In this document: in pieces, positions 22,451-36,243 of the stretch
Layout: every line of letters begins with the position of its first letter
Position numbering within the stretch: position 1 is the stretch's first letter
DNA from: Hymenolepis diminuta
Lineage: Eukaryota; Platyhelminthes; Cestoda; Cyclophyllidea; Hymenolepididae
DNA length: 64,000 nt
Direction of reading: 5' to 3'
Assembly: GCA_900708905.1 (NCBI GenBank)
Contig: CAADRB010000038.1
Location: forward strand, 135,892 to 199,891
Notes under the pieces: generated by a model
The model's input: only the letters and a program-made list of their open reading frames with translations
What the model was told of the DNA's origin: nothing
The model's database searches: none
Made by a program: the position numbers and the translations under genes

Positions 22451-25400
22451 AACAATTAAATTCGATTCTCAACTGAAATTAAATAAGTTCAAAGAACTGC
22501 CGTTATCTAGTCTTATAACGATTATGACAATTTGCCTGCTGCGACCTAAAGGAAAACTCTCAATTATATGCCTATTTCTGCCTCATCATAGAGCATGTCT
22601 GACTCATCAATGCAAATGAAATAAGTAACAGTCTATTTCTAACAGATAGCGAATATGTTTATACGAGTTTTATTGCATGTGAGTCATCGCAAAACAACCA
22701 GTGTACACAGGAAAGATTATATTATTCGTCCAATGTTTCATTATTTCTAACCTAATTTCGCCTGTTTATTCTCTTTTCCTTTTTGATCAGTACATGAGCT
22801 TATTCTTTTATCTGTAGTTACAGATACGACATCTAATCAAGCAATGTATGAATTATTAAAAATTAGGTTTAGAAAACCACATTTAACATTCAAATTTCTG
22901 TTAGTTTAATGGAGATGGGCCGCCATGTAGTCTAGTAGTTTATATAGGGCCGCCGTGATGAACCATAATGGTCCTTGCTTATGATCTCACTGTCCAACCA
23001 ACCAAGCATGTTCTACTTTGTATAAGTACTTGACAGGGATGAATAGCTAACCAGCGTTCAATGGCAAACTTTTACCCACTTATATTCTAATAAATCGTGC
23101 ATTTTTAATAAACTTCTATTCAAATCAGGTTACTTGCAGAATCCTGGAAAGTGCGGGTTACCTTTCTAAAATATATCGCGAAAACTTAAATTGGAAAGAA
23201 ATCGTTTGTCAACCTTCTACCTTTGCATCAGTAAAATATGCACAAGACTGTTTGGTAATAACTTTTTGTATTCATTAAATTTTGGATTACCAAAGTGATA
23301 AAGAAAAAAGTCACCTCTTCTCATCAGTGAACTCTTTGGTTTTTAAATTAACATTAGCATTTCATGAACGTGTATTAATTTTCCATTTACATCATTATCG
23401 ATTGATTTAGTAATCAATTGAATTTGCTTTCGATTTTTTGAATTTTGGTGACTCTCGTTCATTTAACATTCATTTCGCAAATTCCGTCGCGAGGTTACAA
23501 GTGTGCTAATGATATAATTTTCTCATTATTTTCATCTGTGGTGAACAAACGTACTCTTCGTATGCATATGCATGTCTAATGGAGAAACAAACTAACTCGA
23601 AATTTTAAGAGAAATTTGAAATTTCAGACTAACCTATTTGATACATCGCAAATCAAAGAAGCTGTAACATATAAGAAAATACTATTTTTCCCAAAGTAAT
23701 TCTTATATGTATGATTCCTTATTTTCCACCTTTTAATTCCTGTCTCTTTTAAGTTCTTTTTATTCGAGAGAATCTATTTGCATTACGGTTGTAAATGGTG
23801 CATAATATAAATCGACCTATCGATACGAAAACGTGTGGCTTGTATTGATATAGTGGATTTGGTCGCTTTGTATTGTGATGTTGTCAGGTCGTGTTTGCAA
23901 CTAGTGCAATGTCTTAGGGAATCGAAGGGTCGGTTACGATATCCTACAGAGAAGAGCTGATTATGACGGAATCATAAGTTAAATATCATATTTAAAAAGC
24001 ACTTATACATAGACCCGTGGATGTAGATTAATAAGTAGCTCCAGTCGCGGCTGTTTTAGCCCATAGTAGTTAATATTCAATTATGATGGTAAATGTTGGC
24101 GAATTTTACCTAAAGTATTAACAATTAATAAAGACAATATGTTCAAATTTCGTGGCCTTTGCTTTCAGTACGTGATTGAGCACATAAAGCTGACTTCGAA
24201 ATGTGTATTCACATTTCCACTATATTTCAGAATGAGTTCATTAAGTGAACACTCAGCCATCGTTTTACCTAACCGATTTTAATTTAATAAAGTGTTATTG
24301 AAAGATTTCACCAGTCTTCTATATACTACATACGATATTTGTTTAACCTGGCCCATTTCCATTGTATTTACGCGTATTGTATCAGTACAACATGTCACCC
24401 CCGATATCTAGTCATCTTTCACATCCCAAACAATATGAAATTGAGTCGGTAAAGGGCTTCGTCTTTTCTATTCATATAAATGTTTAATTAATTCAATTTA
24501 ATGATGAATCAGATAATATTTGAGACATGAACCAACTCATCTGTAAAATAGCACTTTTGTAGACAGAGTCTCAAATGCAATTTGCAAAATATGAGAAGTA
24601 TGATTCGAATATCTAATTGGTCGGTTGCAATCATTACTTTTATAAACCAGCATTTTTTGAGGACTACTCCTTACAAATACAGTTCTTAGCCTCCCCAAAA
24701 ATAATTTTAGTTGAAATGCACAATTATTCCCAACAGTGCTACATTTAAAGATTAAGAGCGCGATAGTGAAATCTAAAGGAATATTATTACTACTAACAAA
24801 AATCATTGGCTGGACTAAACCGGCAGAAGATTCTCAGAAAAAATTGACATTTTACATTTTCAATTATCGAACTATTGCCGATATCCGAAAATTTGTATAC
24901 CTCAATTTTGCTTACAAGCGTATATTTACTTATGCTAAATACTTGTCGTTAAGTATTGCCTGTCACTGTTTCACCTCAAGATTTTAGCGAAACATATCCA
25001 AACTTCAGTCGAACATTCACGACAATTCCAAGGAGGAAAATTAGGATCCAAACCCTAATCCAAAACAAAATCATGGTGGCAAGGTAAATACTTATTAGTT
25101 CTGTACTATATTGTACCTTTAAACATCATAATGGCATCAATGTCAGCAAAGATCAAAGGCTATAGGTCGTGGTAAAATTAATTCTTTAGTTTAAAATGAA
25201 GCAATAACATGCGTCAATATTTATATATTTGAAGAATATTGCAAAATAATACATATATAATATAATAACCTCAAGGTCACTATGAAGGTTGAATTTGGGC
25301 CTATTTTCTCTGTGGTCACGCTGCAGGATTTGTCTCACGAGAGGCTTCATTTTGCCAAAATAGTATGTTAAATTTGCGAAAATTTTTATTTCTTTTATAT

Positions 25401-25538
25401 TTGCAATAGCTCCCAAGTCTTTTACATAAGTTTTTCTCATTTCTGGTTAATGGGTTATGATAGACATTATCTGACCGTTTAGTCTCAGCAAGCTATGAAT
25501 ATGTTCTAATTCTATTTACACTGTTCAGGATTATCGCA

Positions 25539-26256
25539 ATGTCAGAGTTTCCACTAAAAATAGGAGATTACTCAGGTAATTCCTGTTGATTGTAATTTTA
25601 ATAACTATGTTACATTTTTTCTGTCTTTAATAATTTCTTTCCAATAATTAGTGGTTAATATTTATACTGGAGCCGGTACTGGTCACCCCCTTTATGTCAT
25701 AACCATATCTCGAAATGAAGTTAAAATCCTCAACATTCCTCCTTTCTACAACAGAGCTTCGTTATACGCCTTCTTTATCACCTTCGGACCTATTTCAAAG
25801 CTTTCCTACAATAAAGTATGCTTTTTCATCAGTTTCAACTAATGATTTCCTGAGGTTCTCTTGTGATTTCATTACTTCCCATATTTCTAGGCCGATTGTT
25901 GCGCTCACGTTATGTATCGGATCAGCACGTCCGTTGATGCTCTCGTTTCTACTCCTATGACTGTTTCATACTCTTTTCCCGTTCAGAAGGCTACCTTTAG
26001 TCGTACGTTTGCATAGTACTCTTCATTCTTTTTAGTATACTGTAATCCACTAACCTGATACTTTCATGTTGTCATTTTAGAAATACTTGCAGATAGCAGA
26101 AAGACCTGGTTGAAGGATGCAGAAGCCTTAAAACAAGAATCTGAAGAAGCACTGCAGAAATATTTCGAAGAAAAACTTTACGGAGATCAGGAAACAGAAG
26201 AAGAGGATGACGGTGAATGGATGACTGTGAAACCAAAAAAGCGTCGTATTCGGTAA
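25539..26256 (+). CDS. RRP7A: RRP7-like ribosome biogenesis protein, short form
   Basis: Likely nucleolar factor of small-subunit rRNA processing. Model: exons 25539-25575, 25652-25815, 25891-26002 and 26081-26256 give 162 residues; all three junctions keep frame. The degenerate RRM-like N-terminal part shows VKILNIPPFYNRASLYAFFITFG, close in pattern to the LFVLNVPPYC segment of vertebrate RRP7A. The last exon has a charged helix (WLKDAEALKQESEEALQKY) and then DDGEWMTVKPKKRR, equivalent to the family's EGWVKVTRRGRR. RRP7A is about 280 residues and continues into a C-terminal helical domain (KELLNFYAWQHR-type); that domain is missing here. The stop codon falls inside CGGTAAAT, which could be a splice donor, so a further exon may have been missed. 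I did not find one between the stop and the next gene. Domain call moderately sure. Confidence 0.7.
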
Positions 26257-27861
26257 ATTGTGTTAATTGCGAAACATCTCATCGTGTACAAATTGTTTTC
26301 CTGTATTGAATGTATTCTGTTGTTTTCAACACAGTTCTATAAACTTTTTCGCAAATTTACTAATACGCGGTTGAGCACGAATCTTGTCGGTGCATGTTGA
26401 TTTACCTTAACCTCGTCGCCAACAATCGCTTTGGAAAAAGCTGATTTGGAATTAATTCAGGGATACATATATATATATATATATATGAAAGGGCCGGCAC
26501 GTCGGGCAATTTCTGTTTATAAAACCTAGGTTTTCGGAGAATGCTAAGTGTGGAGGCGAGATAGTTGTTTGTTATTAATAGTAAAGATAGTAAACGTAAT
26601 ACTTATCAGCAAATGCATAGCCATTGCTGAGGGAAATATTTTTATGGAAAGGGTTTGGAGATTTGATCCATAGGTTTCTGGATTTTTGCATCTTAACTCA
26701 GAAGAATAAATTCTGTTATTTTTTAAGTGGCCTATTGCAAGGGCTCCTACTCAGAACATTGAGGCTCTATGATCTTGTGTCTGAGGAACAGTGATTCTAT
26801 AGATAGTGAAAGAGCATTGTTATCCATCCCGCCAACATTCGCGTAGAGTTGCTAGTTTCATACTTCACCGTTTTCTTTCGAATTTCCTTAAGGTGGGAAT
26901 TTGCGCTATTGAAGACAGGGATTGAAGTTGCCAGATATTTTTCTCATGACGGTCCGGTCAAATCAAAGACTTCCTTGTCGATTTCTCTCGGACATGACTT
27001 TATAAAAACTTTTCTTTATACCCATTCAGCTTCTCTTTTTGACCGAATTTTAGAATAGGCATTTAATCAATAAACATAATAGAGAAAATTTCCGTTCGAT
27101 GCAATAACAGTAATATAAATAACTTTCTTTTGTGGAACGACTTCGGAATACATCGTACATATCCGGTGATTAGTGCTTTAATCAGATAGGCTTCAGAGGT
27201 GTCATTCCTTAACACAAGACGGTATTCGAAGGCGCTTCCCTAAAAACCACACAGCTAAATAGATATCATATCTTTAATTCTATAACATTTTACCGGAGAA
27301 TTTCTAGATGGATGCAATTAAAGTGCAGCAGTAATGGTGCTTATGTAAGGTATCAAATCTCATTCGCGCACTGCCAATAACCATTCAACTGATAAGTAAA
27401 CGAATGGATGCCCAAAGAGGTACCTTCCTTTATCTAATATGACATTTAATACATAAGTCACAGTCACACTTCCTGCGATTTGAGAGTATTTTTAGGGTCG
27501 GTTCGTCCGTAAGCACCAATAAATGTATTGAAATGGACGATCCAGAGCAACTCTCCTCTCGATCCATTATGCCCACTTGTTCAAGTAGATTAGCATTTCG
27601 TGTGGTAAGACGGTAGACACCTTTTGGTCTCAAAGATAACGGCCACGTGATACGACGCGTTTAGTACGGTAACAAAAAACAGGAAAATATGCCTAGTCAG
27701 AAAGTAATATAAGAAATACAGTGCATTTATGTAACCTATATCTTATTTTTAATTGACCAAGAACTTGAGAAAACGGATTCGTTGAATATTACATAATTCA
27801 TTTCAAGGACCAAAATATTCCAAAATGACACTAAAAATACAATTCTAATTTCACAGGAGAT
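26257..27861. other. Convergent intergenic region, RRP7 / TRAP-beta
   Basis: No gene supported. It was searched for a missing RRP7 C-terminal exon without success. It contains an AT dinucleotide run at 26467-26486. The open frame at 26849-27058 has no recognisable domain. Confidence 0.55.
26467..26486. repeat. (AT)10 microsatellite
   Basis: Ten perfect AT units, preceded by ACAT. Confidence 0.9.
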
Positions 27862-28599
27862 TTACAGATTATTAGTGTACTTCGAAGCAGTATTACGCCA
27901 AAGCATGTAAGGCAAGCCAAGGCAGGGCATCATAATGAATGCGAACACAATCCATTCAATCTAGAAAAAGAAGAAACATAAAATAAAATTCTAAGTAATA
28001 GCAATATTCTCAGAATAAACCTCAGAAGCTTACCCAATGAGAAGAAAATTGACGATTATACACAGATGGGATAAGGATCTGGCGCATACCAGGAGCAGAT
28101 GAGTAACCATACTGTAAAAAAAGGGGAAATATTAGAAAAGCAAAATCAATGACAAAATCATATATTAGTTTTCATTTACTGTCACAGTAGCATCAGAACC
28201 AGCCTTGTAAATAACTTCAGCACTGGTGAAATTGTAGTAACCGGTACCTTTTGGAATGACGATAACAGAATGGGCAATATTAGCCATAGGAGGAACAGAA
28301 GTCCATCGTGATGAGCGACTGCCATGCACAATTATGAAATCGGATTCAGGAAGACGATCGTGGATCTCTACATCTCTAGCTGTTTTTCTAATGCGTTTGA
28401 GATCAGGATAGTTACGTACTTACTTGGGGCTAAGATTGTAAATAGTGTAAAGTATTGTCACCTCTTTGGCCTCAACGATGTACCGATTCAATAGTTCCTT
28501 GGTCACAACCAATCTCGCACGATCGTTCAAGTCAATATTTTCAGCAATAGTCACAAAGGCAAAGAGAAGCACAAGCAGAAAACACACATTACTCGCCAT
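27862..28599 (-). CDS. SSR2: Translocon-associated protein subunit beta (TRAP-beta, SSR2)
   Basis: ER membrane protein of the TRAP complex, which sits beside Sec61 and helps translocation of some secretory proteins. Model on the minus strand: exons 28599-28424, 28375-28180, about 28111-28035 and 27960-27862, giving about 182 residues (vertebrate SSR2 has about 183). The signal peptide MASNVCFLLVLLFAFVTIA is followed by the lumenal domain with VTKELLNRYIVEAKEV and ILYTIYNLS (family: [21 protein letters not shown]), and GTGYYNFTSAEVIY (family: AGYFNFTSATITY) with a conserved glycosylation-type Asn. The C-terminal membrane span is IEWIVFAFIMMPCLGLPYML, then a short tail WRNTASKYTNNL. Intron 1 is only 48 bases; its acceptor at 28376-28377 was preferred over an earlier AG because that one puts a stop in frame. 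The junction near 28035 is uncertain by one base. Confidence 0.88.
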
Positions 28600-28840
28600 T
28601 TTAGTCCAGTAAGTGCCAGCACACGAAGGTCAATTAAGCGAAATGGCTGAAATAAACGATATAAATAGATCGTGAAAAATAAAATTAAATAGAGTCTTAA
28701 TTTAAGTGCATGACTACTTCAATAAAAATTTTTTTTATTTAGGGAAAATTTTAACTTCTATTTTTTATCTTGTTCATTTCTTAATAAAACTCGAAACAAA
28801 AATAAAACGTTAAATCCAATTTGCAGATGAATTTCCCATC

Positions 28841-28864
28841 ATATATATATATATATATATATAT
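28841..28864. repeat. (AT)12 microsatellite
   Basis: Twelve AT units about 240 bases upstream of the TRAP-beta start codon. Confidence 0.9.
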
Positions 28865-31454
28865 GTATACATCTTTTTATGTTTTCTACCCCTGATATAA
28901 TGTTATGACTACAAACTAATACACTTTAATTCTAAATGGAATATTCACTAAATATTCGTGGTTTCCCCATTTTTACAGACAGGCAAAAATGTAAATTCCT
29001 ATAAAACTGGAAAAAATTACTAATTTTACGTCAAATCGAATAGTAATTTTCAAAGACACCTTACCAATGTTCCAAAATATTCATATTACTATTTTATGTT
29101 AGTAGCAATAGCATTTTAGTTTTGCCGAGAAAATCGAGCTTTTCAGCTTTGATTGGACGTTTGCAACTTGAAATCGTTAATGGACATATCAGATTATGAT
29201 AATAACAACTATGGTCTTTGGTGTTTTATTTTAAAGAGAAAGTCTGTGCTTTAATCTAAAGCGTGCGTAACTATTTTCGTCATCCCTAAATATTATTATA
29301 TGTGAATATCAGAACCCTAGAGCAGTTCATACTTGACTTTTAATGGTGCCATCAATTTGAGTAATTTCATCTATTAGACCTTTGAGTACACTGATTATTT
29401 AGCAGTAACAAGCAAATCTTTCACCTGTTTGAGTTTCATCGGTACGTATTGGAAATTTCAATTAACCGATAACCTGCTTTATATTACTGGTAATGAATGA
29501 ACAGACACGATTTTTACCAGATTGTTTCACTGAAGTACTCTCTCTAACTTTAAGAACGTCCTTTTCTTAATGGGCTCTGATCTTTCTACTGCAGTTTCTG
29601 ACTGAAACCAGTCTGCATAAACTCATCTTTAGAGGAAGAAAAATACCTAAAGATATTAATGACTGGGAACCTATTATTAACAAATAGTGGTCATTATATG
29701 TACTCAACTTTGTAATTCCGATTTTCCGATGAACGAAGCTGGACCCCAAATCTTTGCATTTAGAGGAGGCAAAAAGTCACCTTATTAATATGCTACGTTA
29801 TTATCAAAAGAACGGGTATCTCAAACATTCCTGCCCAATTAACCTAAAATATTTAAATTGTCATTGTTGACGTGCTTAATGACGTGCACGAAATTGTAAA
29901 ATTGATTCAATTTTGAGACAACACAATAATTGGCTAACAATAATCTAACTTTAATAGAGACTGGTGTCAATATTTTCTCCGTATTGTAGGTCAAAATATA
30001 TCGAACCCCTTGATTTTTATGAACCCTTAAATCATTTGCCCCTTAAATTATTGTTCGTATGAGAATGATCCTCGCCGACCGGCCTGAAAGACATGTCAGT
30101 ATTAAGTTCGTAAATGTTCCCGTAGGGTTAAATTATGCCGGTTTCTCAAAGCCACGAATTCATATTTTCAATTCAAACATTAAGGAATCACAGGATGTTT
30201 GCTAAATGTATTACCAATATTAACGAATGTACTAATTACGCCATGAAAGTCAGAAAACAAATAAAGTGTTAAGTTAGTTTATGTTTTTATTAAACACCAG
30301 TTTATACGTTGTATGAGTGAGGTCCTGACTTTTCAAATTAAGAATGCATTCATTAATTTCTAATTTCAGTTGACAAATTAATTGGAAAGACTCATAGAGC
30401 CTCTGGCGGTGAAATTAATAAAATATTCACAATACAATTTCTCGTTCATTATCATGATGCATTCTCACTGCAAATTAAATTACAGGCAGTCGATGAAATC
30501 GCACAAAAGTTACACATCGTCAGATAATTTCATTGACGCTGTTATAGGTTTTACATGAACGGTTTATCGAAAATTTAAGGTCACGATATGAATTTCGGTT
30601 TAATTCGACTAGTTTTCTCTTATTTATTTCAGAGAATTCAATGAGTTAAAGAAACAAGAATCTCATTTCATAAATTTTCTATATTCACTTGGTATTATCC
30701 AGATTATTTTGGCGGCAAAATGTCCTACTTTGCATTTCATTAAAACTCCTCGTGAACTCAAGTCAACTCTGCTGTTAAAGTCATTTAGCTAAGTTTATTC
30801 TCCCATCTTAGATGAAAGAAGAAAAAGGACCATTCATTTAAATCAGTAAAAATATTTTTAGAGGAATTGCTAATTTGCACGAACCGTTCTATTTTAGAAG
30901 CTGAAATCTAATTTAATGTTATTTTTGGATTATGAGCACTCAGAATCAAATCTTTGAGTACAGTGATAAACAGTCAGAAATCATACTCAAACTTGCCCTT
31001 CTTTTAAAGTACATCTTTTTCCTCTAGAATATATGGTCAAAGGCAAAAGTCCTTTTGAGCCGAAACGAAAAGTGATGTTGGAAAGTGCTTTCATAAGGTA
31101 GTTCTGTGAGGCCATGAAGTACAAATGTGGAAATAAAAGACGGTGTACTTCTTTGACGTTCTTCATAAATATATTAATAAGCAATTAACAGAAGGACAGT
31201 TCAGAAGAATTTTATGATGTAATAGAATTATTTCAGTTAGGACCTCAATTGACCAACCTAAAATTATGCTGAGATCGGAATTTAGTATTATTATTCTATT
31301 ATTCACTGCAAGGTAAGAAAAAATTATAGTTTATTACAGTGAGAAAGTAACTGAAATAGGGATAAAGGGGAGGGGCATAAAAAGATGACGAGAGTAAAAT
31401 CAAAGTATCAAATGATCTTAAGTTATTTGATTTTAGAATTTGGGAAGTACACGC

Positions 31455-31560
31455 ACCAAAATTCAAATTTCATGACTGGTCCTTTGAATTATTGAGAAAA
31501 TTCTTATCCACGATGTCTAATACCTGCTTACTGGACACTTCAGTTCACTTGAGACTAGTA
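31455..31560 (+). repeat. Dispersed repeat, family E, copy 1
   Basis: TGAATTATTGAGAAAATTC, TTATCCACGATGTCTAAT and the CACTTCAGTTCACTT end match 36244-36362 in the same orientation. Confidence 0.5.
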
Positions 31561-33929
31561 AAGACATTTACATTTAGTAGGACTAAGAACTGTGACAAGT
31601 TGATACTTCAATCTAGAACCAAGTGGAGAATTCTATAGGCTTCTTTGTTATGAGAAACCGAGGCCGCTACTGAGTAACAACTTTATCGTCTTTTCAGTCA
31701 ACAATATACCTGCAGAAAGCAATCAGTATGTTATTTGATTTAAGTTCATCTCGCATCTGTAGAAGAACACAAAGGTCGCGTACTTTACTTGAACTAAAAT
31801 TTTTATTTTCATTGACAAACAACAGAACAGATGCTCTTTAAGACGTCAAAGGATCTTATTTGAGTAACTCATTCACATCAGTACTTGTAGCTTTGCTCAG
31901 ATTTCAATGAAAACCAGCAGAAAACATTTCGTATGAAATAAGAGGTGCCTAAAAGGAAATAATTCAAGTTAATGGCTCTATGGCGAATCGTAAATTATTC
32001 GAGAGAGAGCGATAGATGACGCGATAAAACACGCTTCGTAGTTGTAACAGAAAGTAAAATTATAATATCATCTAAACGGCAAGTAACGGCGGAGACTGAA
32101 AATTTTATTCAGATTTTGAATAAATTATCCAGGAATGCCATTATAAATGCAAGAGTAGGATATATAAACTATTACTACTTCTAAGAATGCTTTCATTCTG
32201 TTACCAAATATTATTATCTGTAGAAATGCAAATTCATTGTACAGGTCTTAATCGAGGGATAGCATCCGAACATAAGAAATGACAAAACAGCTCAGTAAGA
32301 GATAAAAGAGGAGGTCGAATACAAGTATGTAATAATGCTATGTTGTCAGTTTTTTTACTTCTGAAACTCCCCGAGTTATTCACCTTCTCATAGGAGGCAT
32401 AACCCACTTTGTAATGTCCAATTGCTCTCAAATACAATCTTCATTATTTTAACTATGGGGTTGTGGATGTGTTTACGTCCACGAAAATTTGGACCTTTTT
32501 GTTTGGGTGATTTAACTGAATGGATAGTCGTATCACTTTTATTCATTTGTATCTTCTTACAGCCATAAGCAGGTAGATAAGATTGGCAAAGCTCTTGCGC
32601 TTCTGTTTCTACAGAACTTTAAAAAACAAATCACTTTATCATGCGTACTTAAAAGAATATTAAAATTTGAATGCTTCCATTGGTTAGAAAATACACTGCT
32701 TTGGTGCTGATTGGTTTTTCTTATACTATCTCACACTTTCCTTATTCTTCAACTCTCATTTTAATCCCAATTTTATCGAGCGTAGGTTTTTAATATACCA
32801 ATTCTTGTCTACTTTCTACGTTTGCTCACTTGTCCCACTTATACAGGGTGAAGGATTACTCCTATTGCCCTATTTCCCAAGGCACGGAATACAAAAACCC
32901 ATCTAAAGAGGTCATTAATCAGAAGAAAGGCCACATATCAGTCATGGGAATTAGGATTAAATAAATATGCATCACAAGAGAAATGACGGGTGGCATGTAT
33001 ATATGGGAAATGAGGATCAACATAAATTTATTCTGTGGGACACTGAGCTGGTTTGGACACTGCAAGAACTTTAGACAAATTAGAATATTTTTCCAACTCA
33101 TGAATAATGGAAGATCGATAACCAATTGCATTATTATCTCAACTTTCAGCCTGTGCACCCTTCGTTTTATTATTCTCATATCGTATGCGATTTGGACAAG
33201 GGATATCTAACTTTCCATAAAACGGATAGTGAAATTACGAAATTAACAGGTTCTGCTTAATCCAAGCACCACATTGTTCATAAGGCCTTCACGGCTTAAG
33301 CACTTGGGGCCATTTCGTTCGGTTACGTCTCAACCTTAAGGCATCTGGTTGAGATTTGTAGATGTTGATTCTCAAAGGCGATGGTTAGCATTTGTCTACA
33401 TTTCGGTGTTTCCACGTTTCACAGGCTAGCTCACACTTATTTGACAGTAGTAATGAACATACATCTGAATTTACTGATTTCAACAGATTGAGTGATGGCG
33501 CCAATACCATCTTAGGATTTGTAATGCCATTTGTAAGGTATAATCGGCGATTTGAAATTAGTAAATTTCATATTTTCACTGTCAAGAAACTAGCAGAATG
33601 ATACGAGCTTGCTGAATTTAACAAAACAGAGATTGATAAGAGTTCAGTCTCCGTAAACATTCTTTTCCATACTCTCTCACCCTTCTTCCTTTTCCTTTTA
33701 TTTTACTAATTAATACTGTGCTAATGCATAGAACATCGTTGATTTTTCATTCAACTTCTGATTGTCTGATTTTTAGGACATAGTGTCGTCAACTTGTTCA
33801 CCTTAAGAAAGGTCCTGGATTTTAATTAGAAGATTGTAGTAGCTGCACATTCTGACTCATAGGTCTGCTCAATATCTATGCCTCTCGCACCTCCTGACTT
33901 ACACTTCAGCCCTAAACGTCATTTATTCG

Positions 33930-34175
33930 TCAATGAACAAAGGAAGTGAAACCGCTCAACCAACCTATCGTAAATTATTTCGAGTTGCCCTCACTCAGTA
34001 CTGACGTCTTTCTTTTCCTTTTCTCTCATAATCTATTTTTCTACTTCTTTCTCCTTCCTCCCCTCATCCATTTCCAATTTTTCAATATACACGCAATCCT
34101 ACTTAATTCTTGGTCCTCACTCAAGAAAGGTTGTTGCATCCTGTTACCCCTAGGAAGATCATCAGTACTATGAGG
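33930..34175 (+). repeat. Dispersed repeat, family F, copy 1
   Basis: Inverted relative to 39600-39860. Shared words are TCAATGAACAAAG, CCCTCACTCAGTACTGACGT, a long CT-rich middle and CCTAGGAAGATCAT at the right end. The part around 34130 (GTTGCATCCTGTTA) also matches about 11433-11450, suggesting a third, partial copy. Confidence 0.5.
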
Positions 34176-35439
34176 AGGTATCTAGCCGGATATTGTCTTG
34201 CTCCAAAAGTAGTTTCATTTGCGACATTAAAGTCAATAATAGATCTGCCTCATAATAATGAATCCAAACTTCTTAGAGATTCGTCCCATTTTTTTCAGTA
34301 ATTATTACATGTAGAGCTCCAGATTTAAAAATCTATAACTTTTACTTAACTCCTTCGTTATTATAAAAGATTTTTCAAATTTTACTAAGAAATTAAGCAT
34401 ACTAAACATATTCAAAATAATAAATAACGGGCTATATCTCCCTTTTGATCCCATTCTTTTCATTTAATCGATTACTTTGTGGCTTGTTGTTATGATCTCG
34501 ATATATTAGATCTCCTTCAAGTTTGACTTGATAATTGGCTAACAAGAATCAAATCTGGAATTTTCATAATAATGAATCCCGTCATCGAATGCAAGAATTT
34601 GCCAAAGTTTTGGTGATAAAACTGTTAGAAGAATAGGATCCAGAAGAATTTTTTATTCAATCATGATCGAATTTCTAAAGTTTTCCAGCTCCGGTTCTAT
34701 CATCAGGTGTTTGTTTATAAGGGGAGGGATTGTGGTATCTTGACCCCACAATGTTTATTTATCTTCTTTTTAGTGCTGGGTCGAAAATGGTAAATGTTTA
34801 TTTGAAATAGCCCTACATATTTATTTCTGTTTGAAAACTGGTTCCAATATTTGCAACACACCTGAATGAAGGTAGCAGGAAAAACGATCATTAATTTTCC
34901 GAGCTCGTGCCACTGTTGTATCTTAATGTTATATTACCTATTGTCACTATTTCCAGTGGCCGCTTTTATTTTCGTAACCCATTTAAACTCGAAGGAACAA
35001 AGCAGAGCACACGTAACTTCACTATAACTTAGACAATAGGTGCAAAATGAACTTTTGCTTTGCTGTCTTAAGCAGTTATCAATATACTGAGTGTTATTAC
35101 AAAAAAACATTTTGATAGCCTCTCTTTCTTATATATTCTCGCCTACTACTCCCTACTACAATAAAGAGGACAATAAAGGACAAAAATGGTGGAGAAAAAG
35201 CCTTAATGTTCAGTCACATCTTCATCCACGTTACTTCTCCGTGGAAAGTCTCAACTTTAGCAAATGAAGAGCGAGATAAAAGAAATCGAAAGACGCGTAC
35301 TTGTTCAAATTTTTAAATTAAGTCCATTTGATCAATAAAGTGATTAGTTAACATTAGTATTATAAAAAAAGAATTGGGCATGGAGGAGGATAAAATATGA
35401 CGTCCTCTTTCTTGAAAACCCAAGTTATCTTCGGTGCTT

Positions 35440-35720
35440 GGACCGCAATTTGCACCACTTATGGAAATGATTTACGCCACTTTGGAGATTAGTTTGCAAG
35501 ACAGTTGGGAAAATATTGCACCAATTTTCATGAATGGAGATTCGAATTCTCGTGCAGTTTCATGGCCACATGTTTCCCACTTCAACTCTAATTCGTCTAA
35601 CGCAAGCAGAAAGCTATCCACTAAAATCGCATGAGTTTAAAGAAGGGGGGCTTTACGACTCCCATCTTCATTTTGGCCAGTATAAGCTACTATTTACAAC
35701 TTTGAAACCAGCCTAAATAT
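35440..35720 (+). repeat. Dispersed repeat, family C, copy 2
   Basis: Shares TTTTCATGAATGGAGATTCG, AATTCTCGTGCAGTTTCAT and GCATGAGTTTAAAGAA with the reverse complement of 57010-57300. In both copies an open frame across this part spells IFMNGD-NS, so the family may derive from a coding element. The frame here is short and interrupted. Confidence 0.5.
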
Positions 35721-36243
35721 TTTGTTCGAAGGTATTCAGGTAGGGTGCTGATTAATATTAAGTTCATCTGAATAAGTATATTCTGTCATTATTGCGTATT
35801 TTGGAGAGAAAGAAGGGCAAAATCTAATAATAGTTTTCTCCTAAACGATCAATGATGTTTACTCCTCAAAATCGTTATGGGTTGACATATTTGAGGGCGT
35901 TATATTGGGTCGGAAATCACTATTTTAATTTCTAAAGGATGCGCTGGCCTTCTCAGTTAATTTCCTCTTGGATAAGTGCATCTATTAATCCTTTACCGCT
36001 GGTCATTCCTAATATATTCAGTAAGTGGAAATTATGTGTGGATGTTAATATTATTATAATCTCTAACGTCCAGTGTCTGCGTTTTTACTTTGGGAAACAA
36101 ATTAAATCAGTTAACTGTAAGTCCAATAAATGGTAAATGGTTGATAGTAAAGCAAAGATATCAAAGAGTCTTACTTCGGTTGATATTTTGATTCGAGTTA
36201 TTGAAACCTTGGAATGTTGAGCAATGAATTAACTGCTAACTAA

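Larger units (their letters stand above)
20041..25538. other. Gene-poor intergenic region upstream of the mucin-like gene
   Basis: No coding gene supported over 5.5 kb. It should include the promoter of the minus-strand mucin gene near 20041-20300, but no clear core element was recognised. It holds a family C repeat (21170-21390), a C-run and an LTR-like copy (22236-22450), and a stretch at about 22917-22990 with a box-A-like TAGTCTAGTAGTTTATA that may be another SINE relic. Confidence 0.55.

Noticed and set aside
26467..28864. The two AT microsatellites as boundaries of a mobile unit around RRP7 and TRAP-beta
   Set aside because: Simple AT runs are common in AT-rich genomes, and there are no other matching flanks.
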